DNA from: Streptomyces rochei | Lineage (GTDB): Bacteria; Actinomycetota; Actinomycetes; Streptomycetales; Streptomycetaceae | Direction of reading: 5' to 3' | Assembly: GCA_002155895.1 (NCBI GenBank) | Contig: MUMD01000164.1 | Span: 1 to 62,386, forward strand | Length of the DNA: 62,386 nt | Shown: in pieces, positions 34,022-43,335 of the stretch | How positions within the stretch are numbered: the stretch's first letter is position 1 | Layout of the letters: the number at the start of each line of letters is the position of its first letter | Notes under the pieces: generated by a model | The model's input: the letters and a program-made list of their open reading frames with translations, nothing else | The model's database searches: none | What the model was told of the DNA's origin: nothing | Translations under genes and position numbers: made by a program

Positions 34022-34771
34022 ATGGAATTCGCAGGCAAGACGGCACTCGTCACCGGATCCGGCGCGATCGGCGGACTCGGGCACGCGACGGCCAAGGTGC
34101 TGGCCGAGGGCGGCGCGGATCTGATCCTGACCGGCATCGACCCACAGCGCGGCGCGCGGGTCGCGGAAGACCTCGTTGCAGCCGCCGGCCAGTCCACAGG
34201 CACGGTGCGTTTCGTCGCTGCCGACATGGCCGACGTGGCCGGTGTGCGGCAGCTGGCCGCCGAGGCCGGAGCCGTCGACATCCTGGTCAACAACGCGAGC
34301 GTGCTGACGTTCTCCCCGACCACCGCGCAGGATCCCGCCGCCTACGAGGCCGCCTTCGCGGTCAATGTACGGGCCCCGTTCCTGCTCACGGCGCTGCTCG
34401 CGGAGAAGATGGCGGCGCGCGGCGGCGGCAGCGTCGTCAACGTCAGCTCCACCGCGGCCGGCCTGGGCATGCCGGGCATGGCCGTCTACGGCGCCACCAA
34501 GGCGGCGCTCGAATCGCTGACCCGCACCTGGGCGGCGGAGTTCGCCGAGTCGAACGTACGGGTCAACGCCGTCGCTCCGGGGCCGATGCGCACGTCGAAG
34601 GTGGTGGCGGCGATGGGCCCGGACCTGGGCGGCATGGGGCTGACCACTGCGCTCAAGCGCACTTCCGATCCGGCCGAGGTGGCCCAGGTGATCGCCTTCC
34701 TCGCCAGTGACCGGGCCAGCTACATGACCGGAGCGATCGTGGCCGCCGACGGTGGCCGCACCGCGATCTGA
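34022..34771 (+). CDS. SDR-family oxidoreductase
   Basis: A 249-aa dehydrogenase. The cofactor loop is 'TGSGAIGGLG', slightly longer than the classical TGxxxGIG. 'NNASV' and catalytic 'YGATK' follow with Ser in 'VSSTAAG'. The end 'YMTGAIVAADGGRTA' is the FabG-like C-terminus. It is the first gene of a two-SDR operon under the divergent TetR. Confidence 0.9.
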   Translation: MEFAGKTALVTGSGAIGGLGHATAKVLAEGGADLILTGIDPQRGARVAEDLVAAAGQSTGTVRFVAADMADVAGVRQLAAEAGAVDILVNNASVLTFSPTTAQDPAAYEAAFAVNVRAPFLLTALLAEKMAARGGGSVVNVSSTAAGLGMPGMAVYGATKAALESLTRTWAAEFAESNVRVNAVAPGPMRTSKVVAAMGPDLGGMGLTTALKRTSDPAEVAQVIAFLASDRASYMTGAIVAADGGRTAI

Positions 34772-34784
34772 GGAGGAGACACCC

Positions 34785-35534
34785 ATGAACCGTCTTGCGG
34801 GAAAGCACGCCCTGATCACAGGAGGGACGAGCGGCATCGGCCTGGAAACGGCCCGTGAGTTCCTCGCCGAAGGAGCCACGGTCGCCATCACCGGCCGCTC
34901 TCAGGAGAGGCTGGACGCCGCGGCCCGGCAACTGGACGGGCCGCTGCTGACCATCGTCAGTGACGCCGGCGACGTACCCGGCCAGGCCGCGCTCGCGGCG
35001 CGGCTCCAGGAGCAATGGCCGAAACTCGACATCCTGATGAGTAACGCCGCCGACGTCACCCACCTCCCCATCGAGGAGTGGACCGAGGAGGCGTTCGACC
35101 GACTCGTCGCGACCAATCTCAAGGCGCCGTTCTTCCTGATCAGGAACCTGCTGCCGCTCTTCGCGCACCCCTCCTCGGTCATTCTCGTAGGCTCCGTCTC
35201 CGCGTACATCGGACACGAGAACGCGACGGTCTACGGCGCCGCGAAGGCGGGACTGCTCTCCTACACGCGCGGGCTGACCCATGAGCTGAAGGGACGGGGC
35301 ATCCGCGTCAACGGGCTGAGCCCGGGGCCGACGATCACCAACGCGTTCGCGTCCCTCGGCCCCGAGCGCCAGGCCGCCCTCTACGAGGAACTCCGGCAGA
35401 CCGTCCCCCTCCACCGCCTGGGCACCGCCACCGAGTTGGCGAAGGCGGCGGTCTATCTCGCCTCCGACGAATCCGCCTACACCGCGGGAACCGTGCTGCG
35501 CGTCGACGGGGGCATCGGGCAACTCGCCTACTAG
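34785..35534 (+). CDS. SDR-family oxidoreductase
   Basis: A 249-aa dehydrogenase with 'TGGTSGIG' (cofactor loop at about 11-18), 'SNAADV' in place of NNAG, 'VGSVSAYIG' and catalytic 'YGAAK', and 'YTAGTVLRVDGGIGQL' at the end. It follows the first SDR by 13 bp; GAGGAGG lies 8 nt upstream of the ATG at 34785. The two SDRs differ in length of the cofactor loop and are not recent duplicates. Confidence 0.92.
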   Translation: MNRLAGKHALITGGTSGIGLETAREFLAEGATVAITGRSQERLDAAARQLDGPLLTIVSDAGDVPGQAALAARLQEQWPKLDILMSNAADVTHLPIEEWTEEAFDRLVATNLKAPFFLIRNLLPLFAHPSSVILVGSVSAYIGHENATVYGAAKAGLLSYTRGLTHELKGRGIRVNGLSPGPTITNAFASLGPERQAALYEELRQTVPLHRLGTATELAKAAVYLASDESAYTAGTVLRVDGGIGQLAY

Positions 35535-35786
35535 GGGCTCCTCTTCCCGCATAGCTCGCGAGCGAGAACGCTTGCCCGGCCGCCGGCCATGGCCGCTTGG
35601 ACGCGGTTGGTGACGTTCATGCCGCCGCCGTCGGCGACGACTTCCAGACGGGTTTCTGCGTCCCGGTGGACGGCGGTCAGCTCGCCGCACTGTGACACCA
35701 GCGCTCGGTCGGCGCGGAATGAGGCAACCGGCCGGCCCCGCCCGGCGCCCGCGCACACGGGGAACCGGGCGGGACCCCCCGACCGT

Positions 35787-37208
35787 CTACGCGGGAGCCA
35801 CCCGCACCTCGACAGCGGTGCGGGTGCCCCAGTCGCCGATCCGCCAGCAGGTCGCCATGGCGTACAGGTAGAGGGGGCGAAGCACGATCAGCCGCCACAG
35901 CCCGGCAGCGGGGGAGAGGACGAACATGAGGACTTGATGTCCCAGTGTCTCGTCGGTCCTGCGGACGGCGAACAGGCGCAGGCTGACGAGGTAGTTCAGG
36001 GCGCAGCCCAGAATCAGCGTGTACCAGGCCAGCGATCCCGTCTGTTCACGCAGGTGCGGGGTGAACAGAACGGTGACGGGCACGAGCAGGGCCAGGACGA
36101 GGTGGGCGTACTCGACCACGGGCATCCAGAAGGCCAGCGAGCGTACCGGCATGTGACGCAGCCACCACAGGTGCCGCACGGTCGTACCGCGCATCCAGCG
36201 CAGCTGCTGACGGAAGTAGTGCCGCGGCCTGTCCGGTACGAGGGTGAAGCACACGGCGGACGGCTGGTGCACCGTCCGGCCCTCCAGGCGCGCGTACATG
36301 GTCAGCATCGAGTCGTCGTTCATCTGCATCGGAACGCCACGGAAGCTCTCCCGCTCGTAGACCCCGGCGTGCTTGCGCACGACCTCGGCACGGTAGAAGG
36401 CGAGCGTGCCGGAATTGATCAGGACGGAGCCGAGCACGGACTGCGCGCTGCGCAGGCCCCGGGTGAAGGGGAGGTACAGCACCGCGGTGAGCCGGGTCAG
36501 GAGGTTCGTCTTCACGTTGAGCGGGACCACGAGCCCCGCCACGGACTTCACCCGCGGATCGGCGAACGGCTTCAGCCCTTCCGCCACCGCGTGCTCGTCG
36601 AGGACCGAGTCGCTGTCGAGGGTGACGAACACATCGGCGTCGTCCTCGTGCAGCACATGCATCTGAGCCCACCGCTTGCCCCGGTTCGGGGTGCGGTCCC
36701 ACGTTGCCTCGATGCCGAGCCTCCCGGCCTCGCGGAGGAGGAGGGCACGCTCGGCCTCGTAGAGCAGCGGAGCACCCGTCGCGCCGTCGACGGAGCCGTC
36801 GTCGACGACGCGCACCCGCTGCACCCGACGGGACTGGCAGAGCACGGACTCCAGACAAGCGCGGAGCGCCTGAGGGTCCTCGTTGTAGACGGGGATCTGG
36901 ACGGTCACCCGCAGCCCGTCGACACCGGGCCGTTCGGATTCTGTGACGGTGGCCGGACGCTCCAGCCAGCACATGGGCAGCCACCACAGCAGGAGGAAGG
37001 AGACCAGCCAGACGACACCCAGACCCGGATCGGTGCCGTCACGCCACACGGTCAGCTCCAGCAGATGCCAGCTGGCTCAGCCGATGGTGATCACGAAGGG
37101 CAAGGCGACGAGCGCGCCCTTCCCGCCCACGCGGACGTACCGTGCCCTGGGCAGGGAAAGGCGGGCCCGGCCCGCTCGGGCACGGGAGCCCTCAGTCCTA
37201 TACCTCAT
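35787..37208 (-). pseudogene. Family-2 glycosyltransferase, membrane, interrupted by in-frame TGA in TM1
   Basis: A processive GT2 of hyaluronan/cellulose-synthase type. From the ATG at 37208 the frame reads 43 codons ('...GGKGALVALPFVITIG'), hits TGA at 37077-37079, then continues 'ASWHLLELTVWRDG' in the same frame. The stop falls inside the first TM helix and both sides read as one protein of 473 residues. The core beyond it is intact: 'IPVYNED', 'TLDSDS', 'NDDSM' and 'QQLRW', with several C-terminal helices. A GTG at 37049 could start a 420-aa product lacking TM1. It may be a nonsense pseudogene, a 5'-shortened gene or a sequence error. Confidence 0.75.
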
Positions 37209-37359
37209 CTGCGCCCTTGCCCCGCCGGAACGTGACCCGGACCAGGAGCGCGCCGGCGAGCGTGAGAGCGAAGGCGACCGCCACCAGCCAGGTCTGCCCC
37301 AGCGCGATGCCGAACAGCGAAAGGCCGGAGCCTGTGGTGGCCAGTTCGTCGTAGGTCAT
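37198..37359 (-). CDS. 53-aa membrane protein overlapping the GT2 gene
   Basis: It begins 'MTYDELATTGSG', has one TM helix ('GQTWLVAVAFALTLAGALLV' region) and a basic end ('RVTFRRGKGADEV'). Its last codons overlap the original GT2 ATG by 11 nt (ATGAGGTATAG). Tight coupling to the glycosyltransferase suggests an accessory or membrane-partner role, which is inference. The start has AGG about 7 nt upstream. Confidence 0.7.
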   Translation of the reverse strand: MTYDELATTGSGLSLFGIALGQTWLVAVAFALTLAGALLVRVTFRRGKGADEV

Positions 37360-38054
37360 GCCGGAACCTATCATCAGGGAAGCTTTTAAGGCATACCGTA
37401 CAAATAGTCATTCCGCTGGTGAGGTAGCTCTGGCAAGTGTCGCGTCGCGCGCCGACTGGCTGAGCGCAAGCACCTCAGGAGCGACGCTCCTCGTCTCGGA
37501 TCAGACGGTCGGATGAGCAGTGCGGTGCGGTCGTCCCATCGCTCACCGCGTACGGGCTTGAGGGGAACGGTCGAGGGCGTGTTCCTTGAGGAAGGCGCCC
37601 GCATGGGCTGCCGCTTCTTCCGCGGTCGCGTGACACGCCCCCTCGGCGGCCGCGGCGGACGCTCCGTCAGCGCCCACGCCCGTCCAGCTCCAGCTACCGG
37701 ACGGCGCCTGCAGCAGTTCGGCAGTCCCTCCGAACAGCGCGAGCGTGCTCCTGCCTGCTGTTGCGGACGCTGTGCGGCTGACGGCGCCGGGCCACTTCTT
37801 GCGGGCCACGAGGGGGCCCTGCCGCGCCCAGTCATGCGTCGTTGGTTACGGGGCTACAGGGGCGGCTCGGTAGAGGGGGGCAGCACACCGGCCGGTCCGC
37901 CACTCCACCATCTGCTCCTGTGGGCACGCCGATTGGGGAAGGTTGCCTGCGTCGTGCCAGAGGCCGGGGACGGGCCGGTCGTACGGTTCGCGTCCGTGGG
38001 GCCGTAGGCTGCTCCGGTCCGGCGAGCCGTCCGTTGAAAGGAAACCGACCTACC
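37360..38054. other. Sparse region with one doubtful short gene
   Basis: Nearest the GT2 operon there is a low-GC patch (about 37378-37410, with TTTTAAGG and ACAAATAGTCA) that probably holds its promoter. A doubtful minus-strand gene lies at 37543-37809. The remainder has no homology I recognise. A TAGGCT -10 box at 38005-38010 precedes the small gene at 38055. Confidence 0.45.
37543..37809 (-). CDS. Doubtful small hypothetical protein
   Basis: Would encode 88 aa from a GTG. The central 'GSWSWTGVGADG' followed by Ala/Glu helix 'ATAEEAAAHAGAFLKEHAL' resembles small Streptomyces proteins with a beta-hairpin and amphipathic helix. No ribosome site is evident. Composition alone could produce it, so treat as provisional. 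Confidence 0.35.
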   Translation of the reverse strand: MARKKWPGAVSRTASATAGRSTLALFGGTAELLQAPSGSWSWTGVGADGASAAAAEGACHATAEEAAAHAGAFLKEHALDRSPQARTR

Positions 38055-38240
38055 GTGTTCCAGGAGACCCCCGTCTACGACCGCCTCGTCGCCGAACGCG
38101 GCGATGTCCCCGTCCAGGTCCGCGGGGAAGCCGACCGCATACGTCGGGAACTCGCACACGTCCTGCACCGGACAGCCGCCAACCCGCCGAGCGCACCGAG
38201 GAGCGCGTTCGAGCCGAGGACGCCCCCACACGCCCTGTAG
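38055..38240 (+). CDS. Small conserved Streptomyces hypothetical protein
   Basis: A 61-aa protein beginning 'VFQETPVYDRLVAERGDVP' with a basic/acidic helix 'VRGEADRIRRELAHVL'. The pattern matches short cytosolic proteins found widely in the genus. GAAAGGA lies about 12 nt upstream of the GTG, and TAGGCT at 38005-38010 gives a promoter with a 44-nt leader. The last 20 residues are low complexity. Function unknown. Confidence 0.55.
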   Translation: MFQETPVYDRLVAERGDVPVQVRGEADRIRRELAHVLHRTAANPPSAPRSAFEPRTPPHAL

Positions 38241-38385
38241 ATCTGCCGGTGTGCGTGCCTGTCACTGCTTTTGCCGAGGGCAGGTGGCGCCTGCCGGCCC
38301 TGCCCTCCGGACGAGGTCACAGCCGGCCCGGCCCCTTCCGTCAAAGGCGCCCATGCTCGTCGGCGCCTGAACAGTTCTCAGTGCG

Positions 38386-39033
38386 TCATTTCCGCCAGAA
38401 CAGGTGGTGGACGACCCCGCTGGGGCTGGGGACCACGTCGAGGTGGAAGCGGTCGGTCAGCTCGTCCGGGGACTCCCACAGGCGGGCACCGGCGCCGAGC
38501 GTGATCGACGGGTTCACCACCACGTGCAGGGTGTCCATCAGGTCCGCCTCCAGGAAGGCGCGGATGGTCGTGGCGCCGCCGCCGACGCGGACGTCCTTGC
38601 CCTGGGCCACTTCCTTCGCCCGCTCCAAGACCTTGGCGGGGTCCTCGTCGGTGAAGTGGAAGGTCGTGTCCGACAAGGTGAAGGACGGGCGGGTGTGGTG
38701 GGTCATGACGAAGACCGGGGTGTGGAAGGGAGGCTCGTCGCCCCACCAGCCCTGCCACTCCTCGTTCTCCCAGGGACCGCGCTGCGGGCCGAACTTGTTG
38801 CGGCCCATGATCTCGGCGCCGATGTTGTGGTCATAGTCGCGGATGAAGTAGTCGTCCAATCCGCGGGTGCCGCCCGGCTCCGTCCGCATGTTCCAGCTGG
38901 CCGTGCTGCCGGCCCAGCTCATCAAGCTCATCGGATCGGCGTGGCCGAAGGGGCGCTCCAGACTCTGTCCCTCGCCCGCGCCGAATCCATCGCTCGAGAC
39001 GGTGAAGTTCTGGACCCGCAGCAACTGCGTCAT
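38386..39033 (-). CDS. DHFR-like RibD C-terminal domain reductase
   Basis: A 215-aa protein. It begins 'QLLRVQNFTVSSDGFGAG', has 'GAEIMGRNKFGPQRG' (the G.R.. segment), 'FVMTHHTRPSF', and the NADPH-binding 'VRVGGGATTIRAFLEADL'. It is unlike the shorter paralogue at 6608 in length and in the Gly-rich loop. Alone on its strand, divergent from the MerR gene. Probable NADPH reductase of unknown substrate. Confidence 0.88.
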   Translation of the reverse strand: MTQLLRVQNFTVSSDGFGAGEGQSLERPFGHADPMSLMSWAGSTASWNMRTEPGGTRGLDDYFIRDYDHNIGAEIMGRNKFGPQRGPWENEEWQGWWGDEPPFHTPVFVMTHHTRPSFTLSDTTFHFTDEDPAKVLERAKEVAQGKDVRVGGGATTIRAFLEADLMDTLHVVVNPSITLGAGARLWESPDELTDRFHLDVVPSPSGVVHHLFWRK

Positions 39034-39359
39034 GGTGCTACCTGCTCCCGTTCGGTGATCTCTGATCATCGCTGTCGGAAGGGTAGACCCCCGGGGCCGG
39101 AAAAAGTCATCGCAGCCGTGCTCGCAGCCACTTCAGTGACCTCGTCCATCCGCTCCGGGCTGGGGATCTCCATGCAGCCAGTCAGCCTCCGCCAACTTGA
39201 GCATCGCCGGTCTGCAGGGCTGGTGTGACCGTGTACCGGGGTGCTCGTGCCGGTCGGGCCGGCCGAGCGCGGGGCGCGCCTACGGGCGCGGGGCTTGCAC
39301 GTGCCGTAGCGGCATGTGGTCCAGTAAGCGGCGAGCACGACACTGAGAGGTTCCCGCGC
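39034..39359. other. Divergent intergenic region (DHFR-like / MerR)
   Basis: A 326-bp gap. No gene recognised. TTGCAC (39295-39300) with a small dyad TGCCG-TAG-CGGCA (39302-39314) and AGTAA about 20 nt after TTGCAC resembles the over-long -35/-10 spacing of MerR-controlled promoters. Confidence 0.4.
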
Positions 39360-40217
39360 ATGCCCCTTCCTGCGTTCCCCCGACGGGTCAAGATCGGCGA
39401 TGCCGCCGCGTTCGCCGGGACCACACCCCGCGCCATCCGCCACTACCACGCCATCGGGCTCCTCCCCGAACCAGAACGCGGCAGCGACGACCGCCGCCGC
39501 TACGGATACGACGACATGATCCGCTTGCTGTGGATCCGCAGGATGGCTGATGCGGGAGTCTCCCTGGACGACATCCGGGCCGGCTTCGAGGGCGCCACCG
39601 GCATCGAGCAGTCCCTGGCCCGACTGGAGGAGTCCCTCGTCTCCAAGGCGGCCGCCATCGAAGCTCAGCGGGCCGCCGTACACCGCCTCCGTGAGGTGGG
39701 CAGCCCCCTGGGCCTGCTCTCACCGCTGGTCAGTGGCCGCCTGCATGCTCTGCCGCCCGGGTCCCTGCGCCCGGCCGATCTCGATACCCTGCTGGTCACG
39801 GAGCGCACCTTCGGCTCCCTGGGCGCCGCCGTCCAGGCCAACCGGTTCATCGTCCTGGCCACCCACCCCGAGTTGCGGGCCGAGGAAGACCGCCTGGCCG
39901 AGGCCGAGGCGGCCCTGGACGACACCATGTCCCCCGACGACCCCCGCATCGAAGACCTGGCTGCCCAGCGGTGTGCCCATGAGGCCGCTTTGGGAGCCGC
40001 CATCGACGAATCCGGCCTGGACGAGGCTCTCGAAGTTCTCCTGGACCGGGAGGACGAGCACGCCGGCGCGGAGGAAGGCGCGGCGAGGATGAGCCCGAGG
40101 GAGGCCATCGGCAAGATGCCGTACGACTTCTCCCCGGCCCGCGTCCGGTACGAGGAACGTGTCAGCGAACTGCTTCACTCGGCCGACCAGGACGGCGACA
40201 CCCCGCAGACCTGCTGA
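39360..40217 (+). CDS. MerR-family transcriptional regulator
   Basis: A 285-aa regulator. The N-terminal MerR winged helix has 'KIGDAAAFAGTTPRAIRHYHAIGLLPEPERGSDDRRRYG' within residues 10-50, then a long coiled dimerisation helix ('ASLARLEESLVSKAAAIEAQRAAV' region). The C-terminal about 170 residues are larger than a metal-type MerR and contain no Cys pair, suggesting an organic ligand. It starts at the ATG at 39360. It probably controls itself or the divergent DHFR-like gene. Confidence 0.9.
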   Translation: MPLPAFPRRVKIGDAAAFAGTTPRAIRHYHAIGLLPEPERGSDDRRRYGYDDMIRLLWIRRMADAGVSLDDIRAGFEGATGIEQSLARLEESLVSKAAAIEAQRAAVHRLREVGSPLGLLSPLVSGRLHALPPGSLRPADLDTLLVTERTFGSLGAAVQANRFIVLATHPELRAEEDRLAEAEAALDDTMSPDDPRIEDLAAQRCAHEAALGAAIDESGLDEALEVLLDREDEHAGAEEGAARMSPREAIGKMPYDFSPARVRYEERVSELLHSADQDGDTPQTC

Positions 40218-40443
40218 CTGGTACAGGCGCTCGGGGCGAGCCCGACAAGAGCAACCCGGAATGGGTGCAGCACGAACGCAACAACGGTGCCTCCGGCAGC
40301 CGTTGGGAACTGCGTGAAGAGAGCCCAAGAGCAGGCCGCCCGCTCGTCTCCCAGTACCGTCTGTCACTCTCCACGCGCACCTTCAACGAGGGTGCCGCGA
40401 CGCGGGCATGACGATCACCACGTGAGTGGTGAACACTGGACAG

Positions 40444-40803
40444 ATGCGACCTCACGCCCCCGGCGGACTCCTGTTCGTAGCGCTCGGTCTCATCCTTGTC
40501 GCCGCCGGCTACATCTGGAGGGGACGTGTCCTGCGTCCCCTCTCGGCGAAACGGGCCCAGGCAGCCGTGGTCCGGGACCGTTCCAGAAACCTGCTGCGTT
40601 CCGCGGACATGGCAATCGCCGAAGCGCGCCGCCGGGCCGCACATGACGAACCGGCCATCGTCACGGTCGGAGACGTGACCAGGGTGGCGCGCCGGCACTA
40701 CGGGTACCTCGTCGTGGAGCGCGAAGAAGCAGCTGCCGCCCTCCGCCGGCGCTATGAGGCCTCCGACTGCTGGGCGGACTGCGTGACCGACGCCTTCAAC
40801 TGA
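40444..40803 (+). CDS. Single-TM hypothetical protein
   Basis: A 119-aa protein. A TM helix ('GGLLFVALGLILVAAGYIW', about 6-24) is followed by a basic cytosolic domain of helices ('AKRAQAAVVRDRSRNLLRSA', 'VTRVARRHYGYLVVEREEAAAALRRRYE'). No family recognised. The ATG at 40444 was chosen because the TM segment begins at once; a GTG at 40426 is possible. A 6-bp hairpin follows its stop. Confidence 0.6.
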   Translation: MRPHAPGGLLFVALGLILVAAGYIWRGRVLRPLSAKRAQAAVVRDRSRNLLRSADMAIAEARRRAAHDEPAIVTVGDVTRVARRHYGYLVVEREEAAAALRRRYEASDCWADCVTDAFN

Positions 40804-40820
40804 CTGCCGCAATACGGCAG
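40804..40820 (+). terminator. CTGCCG-N5-CGGCAG hairpin after stop
   Basis: A perfect 6-bp stem with a 5-nt loop starting directly after the TGA of the single-TM gene. It is short but well placed for termination. Confidence 0.4.
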
Positions 40821-41073
40821 CCTGTCCGGCCGACCACGAGTCGCGCTCAAGGCGGTCCATTCAAGCCTCAGCTCGTCAAAGCGGTGTTCAGGGACGTGAC
40901 TTCGTTGCACGTCTCCCGACCGGCCGCGCGGGCCGCCGCGCCCGTGACGCGGACCGTGCTGACGGAGATCATCGACGCCGCGAGACGCGCAGCGGCCGAG
41001 GAGGCCAGGAAGAGACTTACGAGGGACGCCGAGTCCTCAGGTGCCTCGGAGACGGGGACGTGGGTGTTGGGCT

Positions 41074-42588
41074 TCAGTCACCCGTATCGGTGTGCAGCGG
41101 TAGCAGGATGCGGAAGGTGGCTCCCTTGCCGGGGGCGGTGCGGACGTCGACTCGGCCGTGGTGTGCGGTGACCAGGGCATGGACGATGGACAGGCCAAGC
41201 CCTGCTCCTCCGGTGTGGGCGCGGGTACGGGCCGTGTCCGCGCGGTAGAAGCGGTCGAAGACGTGGGTGGCCTGTTCGGCCGTCATCCCTGGTCCCTGGT
41301 CGCTCAGCTCGAGGACCGCCCGGTCTCCCAGTGTCCCCACTCCGATGCGTACCGGTGTGCCGGGCGGTGTGTGGGCGATGGCGTTGCCGACGAGGTTGGA
41401 GGTCACCTGACGCAGGCGCGACTCGTCGCCGAGTACCGGGGCTCCACCGGGCGGGCCGCCGTCCGGGCCGGTCAGAGTGACGGGACGTTCGGGAGCCAGG
41501 GCCCGCAGGTCGTGCAGGGCGTCGGCGGCCAGTGAGCGCAGGTCCATCGGGGTGGTCTGGAGCGGCAGGTGCGCGTCGGCGGTGGGAGCCTCGGCGAGGC
41601 GGGCGAGGAGCAGCAGATCCTCCACGATGCGCACGAGGCGGGCCGCCTCGCGCTCGATCCGGCTCATCGCGGAGTCGACGTCCTCGCGTCGAGGCATGCC
41701 GCCCATCCGGTACAGCTCGGTGAAGCCCTTGATGCCGAACAGGGGGGTGCGCAGTTCGTGGCTGGCGTCCGCGATGAAGGTGCGCATGCGTTCGTTGGTG
41801 GCGGCGCGGGCGGCGTCACCGGCCTCGATCCGGTCCAGCATGCCGTTGAGCGCCGCGGACAGACGGCCGAGTTCGGTGCGGGTGGTGAGGGGCTGGGGGA
41901 CGCGCCGGGTGAGGTCGCCACCCGCGATGGCCGCCGCGGTCGTCTCGATGCGTCGCAGCGGTCCGAGACCGGCCCGAAGCGCGAACCAGGCGACGACGCC
42001 CAGCAGGACGAGAACGAGGGAATCGATGACCAGCATCCACACGCCGAGGTGCCGTATCGTCGAATTGACCTCCGCCAGCGAACTGGCCACGACTACGCTG
42101 CCGGTGGCGGCGGACGGGTCGGCCACCGGCGACTGTACGGGTTGCTGCGGCATGGCGATCACACGCCAGGTGCCGCCGTCCTCGGCCGAGACCGTGAAGG
42201 GCTGATCGTCGTGGGCCGCGACGGCCTCAGAGTCGAGCGTGGGGATCTCCGGGAGGCTCTCCGTGGACGGGCGCAAGGTGCGCCGGGCCCGGCCCTCGGC
42301 GTCGAGGTACGCCACGTAGACGTCACCGACCAGCTCGCGCCCCGCCGTGTCAGGCGCCACGGAGGGGGCCCCGTCCGGTGTGCCGGCGGGAACCGGAAGG
42401 CGCGCGGCCGTGGTGGTGATGGCGCGCAGACGGTCGTCCAACTGCTGCGTCAGTTGGCGTTGCAGCAGGGTGACGAGCAGGGCGTTGCTCGTCAGCAGGG
42501 CGGCGACGACCAGCAGCAGGCTGATGGTCACGACTCGTCCGCGCAGCGACACCCGGCTGAGGGACCAGCGCGAGGCCGTGACGCTCAT
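41074..42588 (-). CDS. Sensor histidine kinase of ABC-linked two-component system
   Basis: A 504-aa kinase. TM1 is at about 20-42, an extracytoplasmic domain at about 43-180, TM2 at about 182-204 and HAMP at about 205-260. HisKA has 'DASHELRTPL' (His277). The HATPase domain has 'NLVGNAIAHTP', 'LSDQGPGM' and 'GGAGLGLSIVHAL'. The start at 42588 overlaps the response-regulator stop. It is the last gene of the ABC-RR-HK operon and most likely senses the transported compound or envelope stress. Confidence 0.94.
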   Translation of the reverse strand: MSVTASRWSLSRVSLRGRVVTISLLLVVAALLTSNALLVTLLQRQLTQQLDDRLRAITTTAARLPVPAGTPDGAPSVAPDTAGRELVGDVYVAYLDAEGRARRTLRPSTESLPEIPTLDSEAVAAHDDQPFTVSAEDGGTWRVIAMPQQPVQSPVADPSAATGSVVVASSLAEVNSTIRHLGVWMLVIDSLVLVLLGVVAWFALRAGLGPLRRIETTAAAIAGGDLTRRVPQPLTTRTELGRLSAALNGMLDRIEAGDAARAATNERMRTFIADASHELRTPLFGIKGFTELYRMGGMPRREDVDSAMSRIEREAARLVRIVEDLLLLARLAEAPTADAHLPLQTTPMDLRSLAADALHDLRALAPERPVTLTGPDGGPPGGAPVLGDESRLRQVTSNLVGNAIAHTPPGTPVRIGVGTLGDRAVLELSDQGPGMTAEQATHVFDRFYRADTARTRAHTGGAGLGLSIVHALVTAHHGRVDVRTAPGKGATFRILLPLHTDTGD

Positions 42589-43289
42589 GAGCGTGGCCTG
42601 CGCAGGACGTAGCCGGTGCCGCGCACGGTGTGGATCAGCTTCGGCTCCCGGGTGTCGATCTTGCGGCGCAGGTAACTGATGTAGGAGGCGACGATGGAGT
42701 CGTCGCCGTTGAAGTCGAAGTGCCATACCCGGTCCAGGAGTTGTTCCCTGGACATGACCTGCCCGGTGTTCTCCATCAGCACGCGGAGCAGACTGAACTC
42801 GGTCGGGGAGAGAGCGACCGGCCGGCCGCCCCGGGTCACCTGATGACTGTCCGGGTCGAGCTCCAAGTCGTCCACGACCAGGAGACCGTCCGTGCGGCGG
42901 CCGCTGGTGCGGCGCAGCACGGCCTGGATGCGCAGAACCAGTTCTTCGAGGTTGAAGGGCTTGGTGACGTAGTCGTCCCCGCCTGCCTGTAGACCGCTGA
43001 TGCGGTCCTCGGCGGCGTCCCGGGCGGTCAGGAAGAGGATCGGCGGGTGCGTGCCGTGGTGGCCCGCGGGGTGTTCCCGCAGGCGGCGGGCCACCTCGAA
43101 GCCGTCGAAGTCGGGCAGCATCACGTCCAGGACGATCAGGTCGGGCCGTTCCTCGCGGACCGAGGCGAGCGCCTGCGCGCCCGTCTCGGCCGCGATCACC
43201 TGAAAACCCGCCAGGCGCAAGCTGGCGGACAGCAGCTCACGCAGTGTGGGCTCGTCCTCCACCAGCAGCAGTCGTTGTCTCACCGTCAT
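42585..43289 (-). CDS. OmpR-family response regulator
   Basis: A 234-aa protein. The receiver has 'LLVEDEP' (acidic pair at 11-12), phospho-acceptor Asp55 in 'LIVLDVMLPD' and 'YVTKPFNLEEL'. The winged helix has 'LSPTEFSLLRVLMENTG', 'VASYISYLRRKID' and 'VRGTGYVLR'. It begins 46 bp after the permease stop. As a PhoB/OmpR-type regulator it should bind direct repeats; an 11-bp repeat is present upstream of the operon at 45307-45324. Confidence 0.95.
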   Translation of the reverse strand: MTVRQRLLLVEDEPTLRELLSASLRLAGFQVIAAETGAQALASVREERPDLIVLDVMLPDFDGFEVARRLREHPAGHHGTHPPILFLTARDAAEDRISGLQAGGDDYVTKPFNLEELVLRIQAVLRRTSGRRTDGLLVVDDLELDPDSHQVTRGGRPVALSPTEFSLLRVLMENTGQVMSREQLLDRVWHFDFNGDDSIVASYISYLRRKIDTREPKLIHTVRGTGYVLRRPRS

Positions 43290-43335
43290 GGCACCCGTCC
43301 CCGGTCGGTGGCTCTGCTTTCACTGTCGCGCCCCG

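Noticed and set aside
35531-35758. 75-codon minus-strand frame between SDR and GT2 genes
   Set aside because: The C-terminal half looks protein-like but there is no ribosome site or recognised family; may be a fragment, not called.
40884-41171. 95-codon plus-strand frame
   Set aside because: Its second half is antisense to the histidine kinase; the first half has no family pattern.
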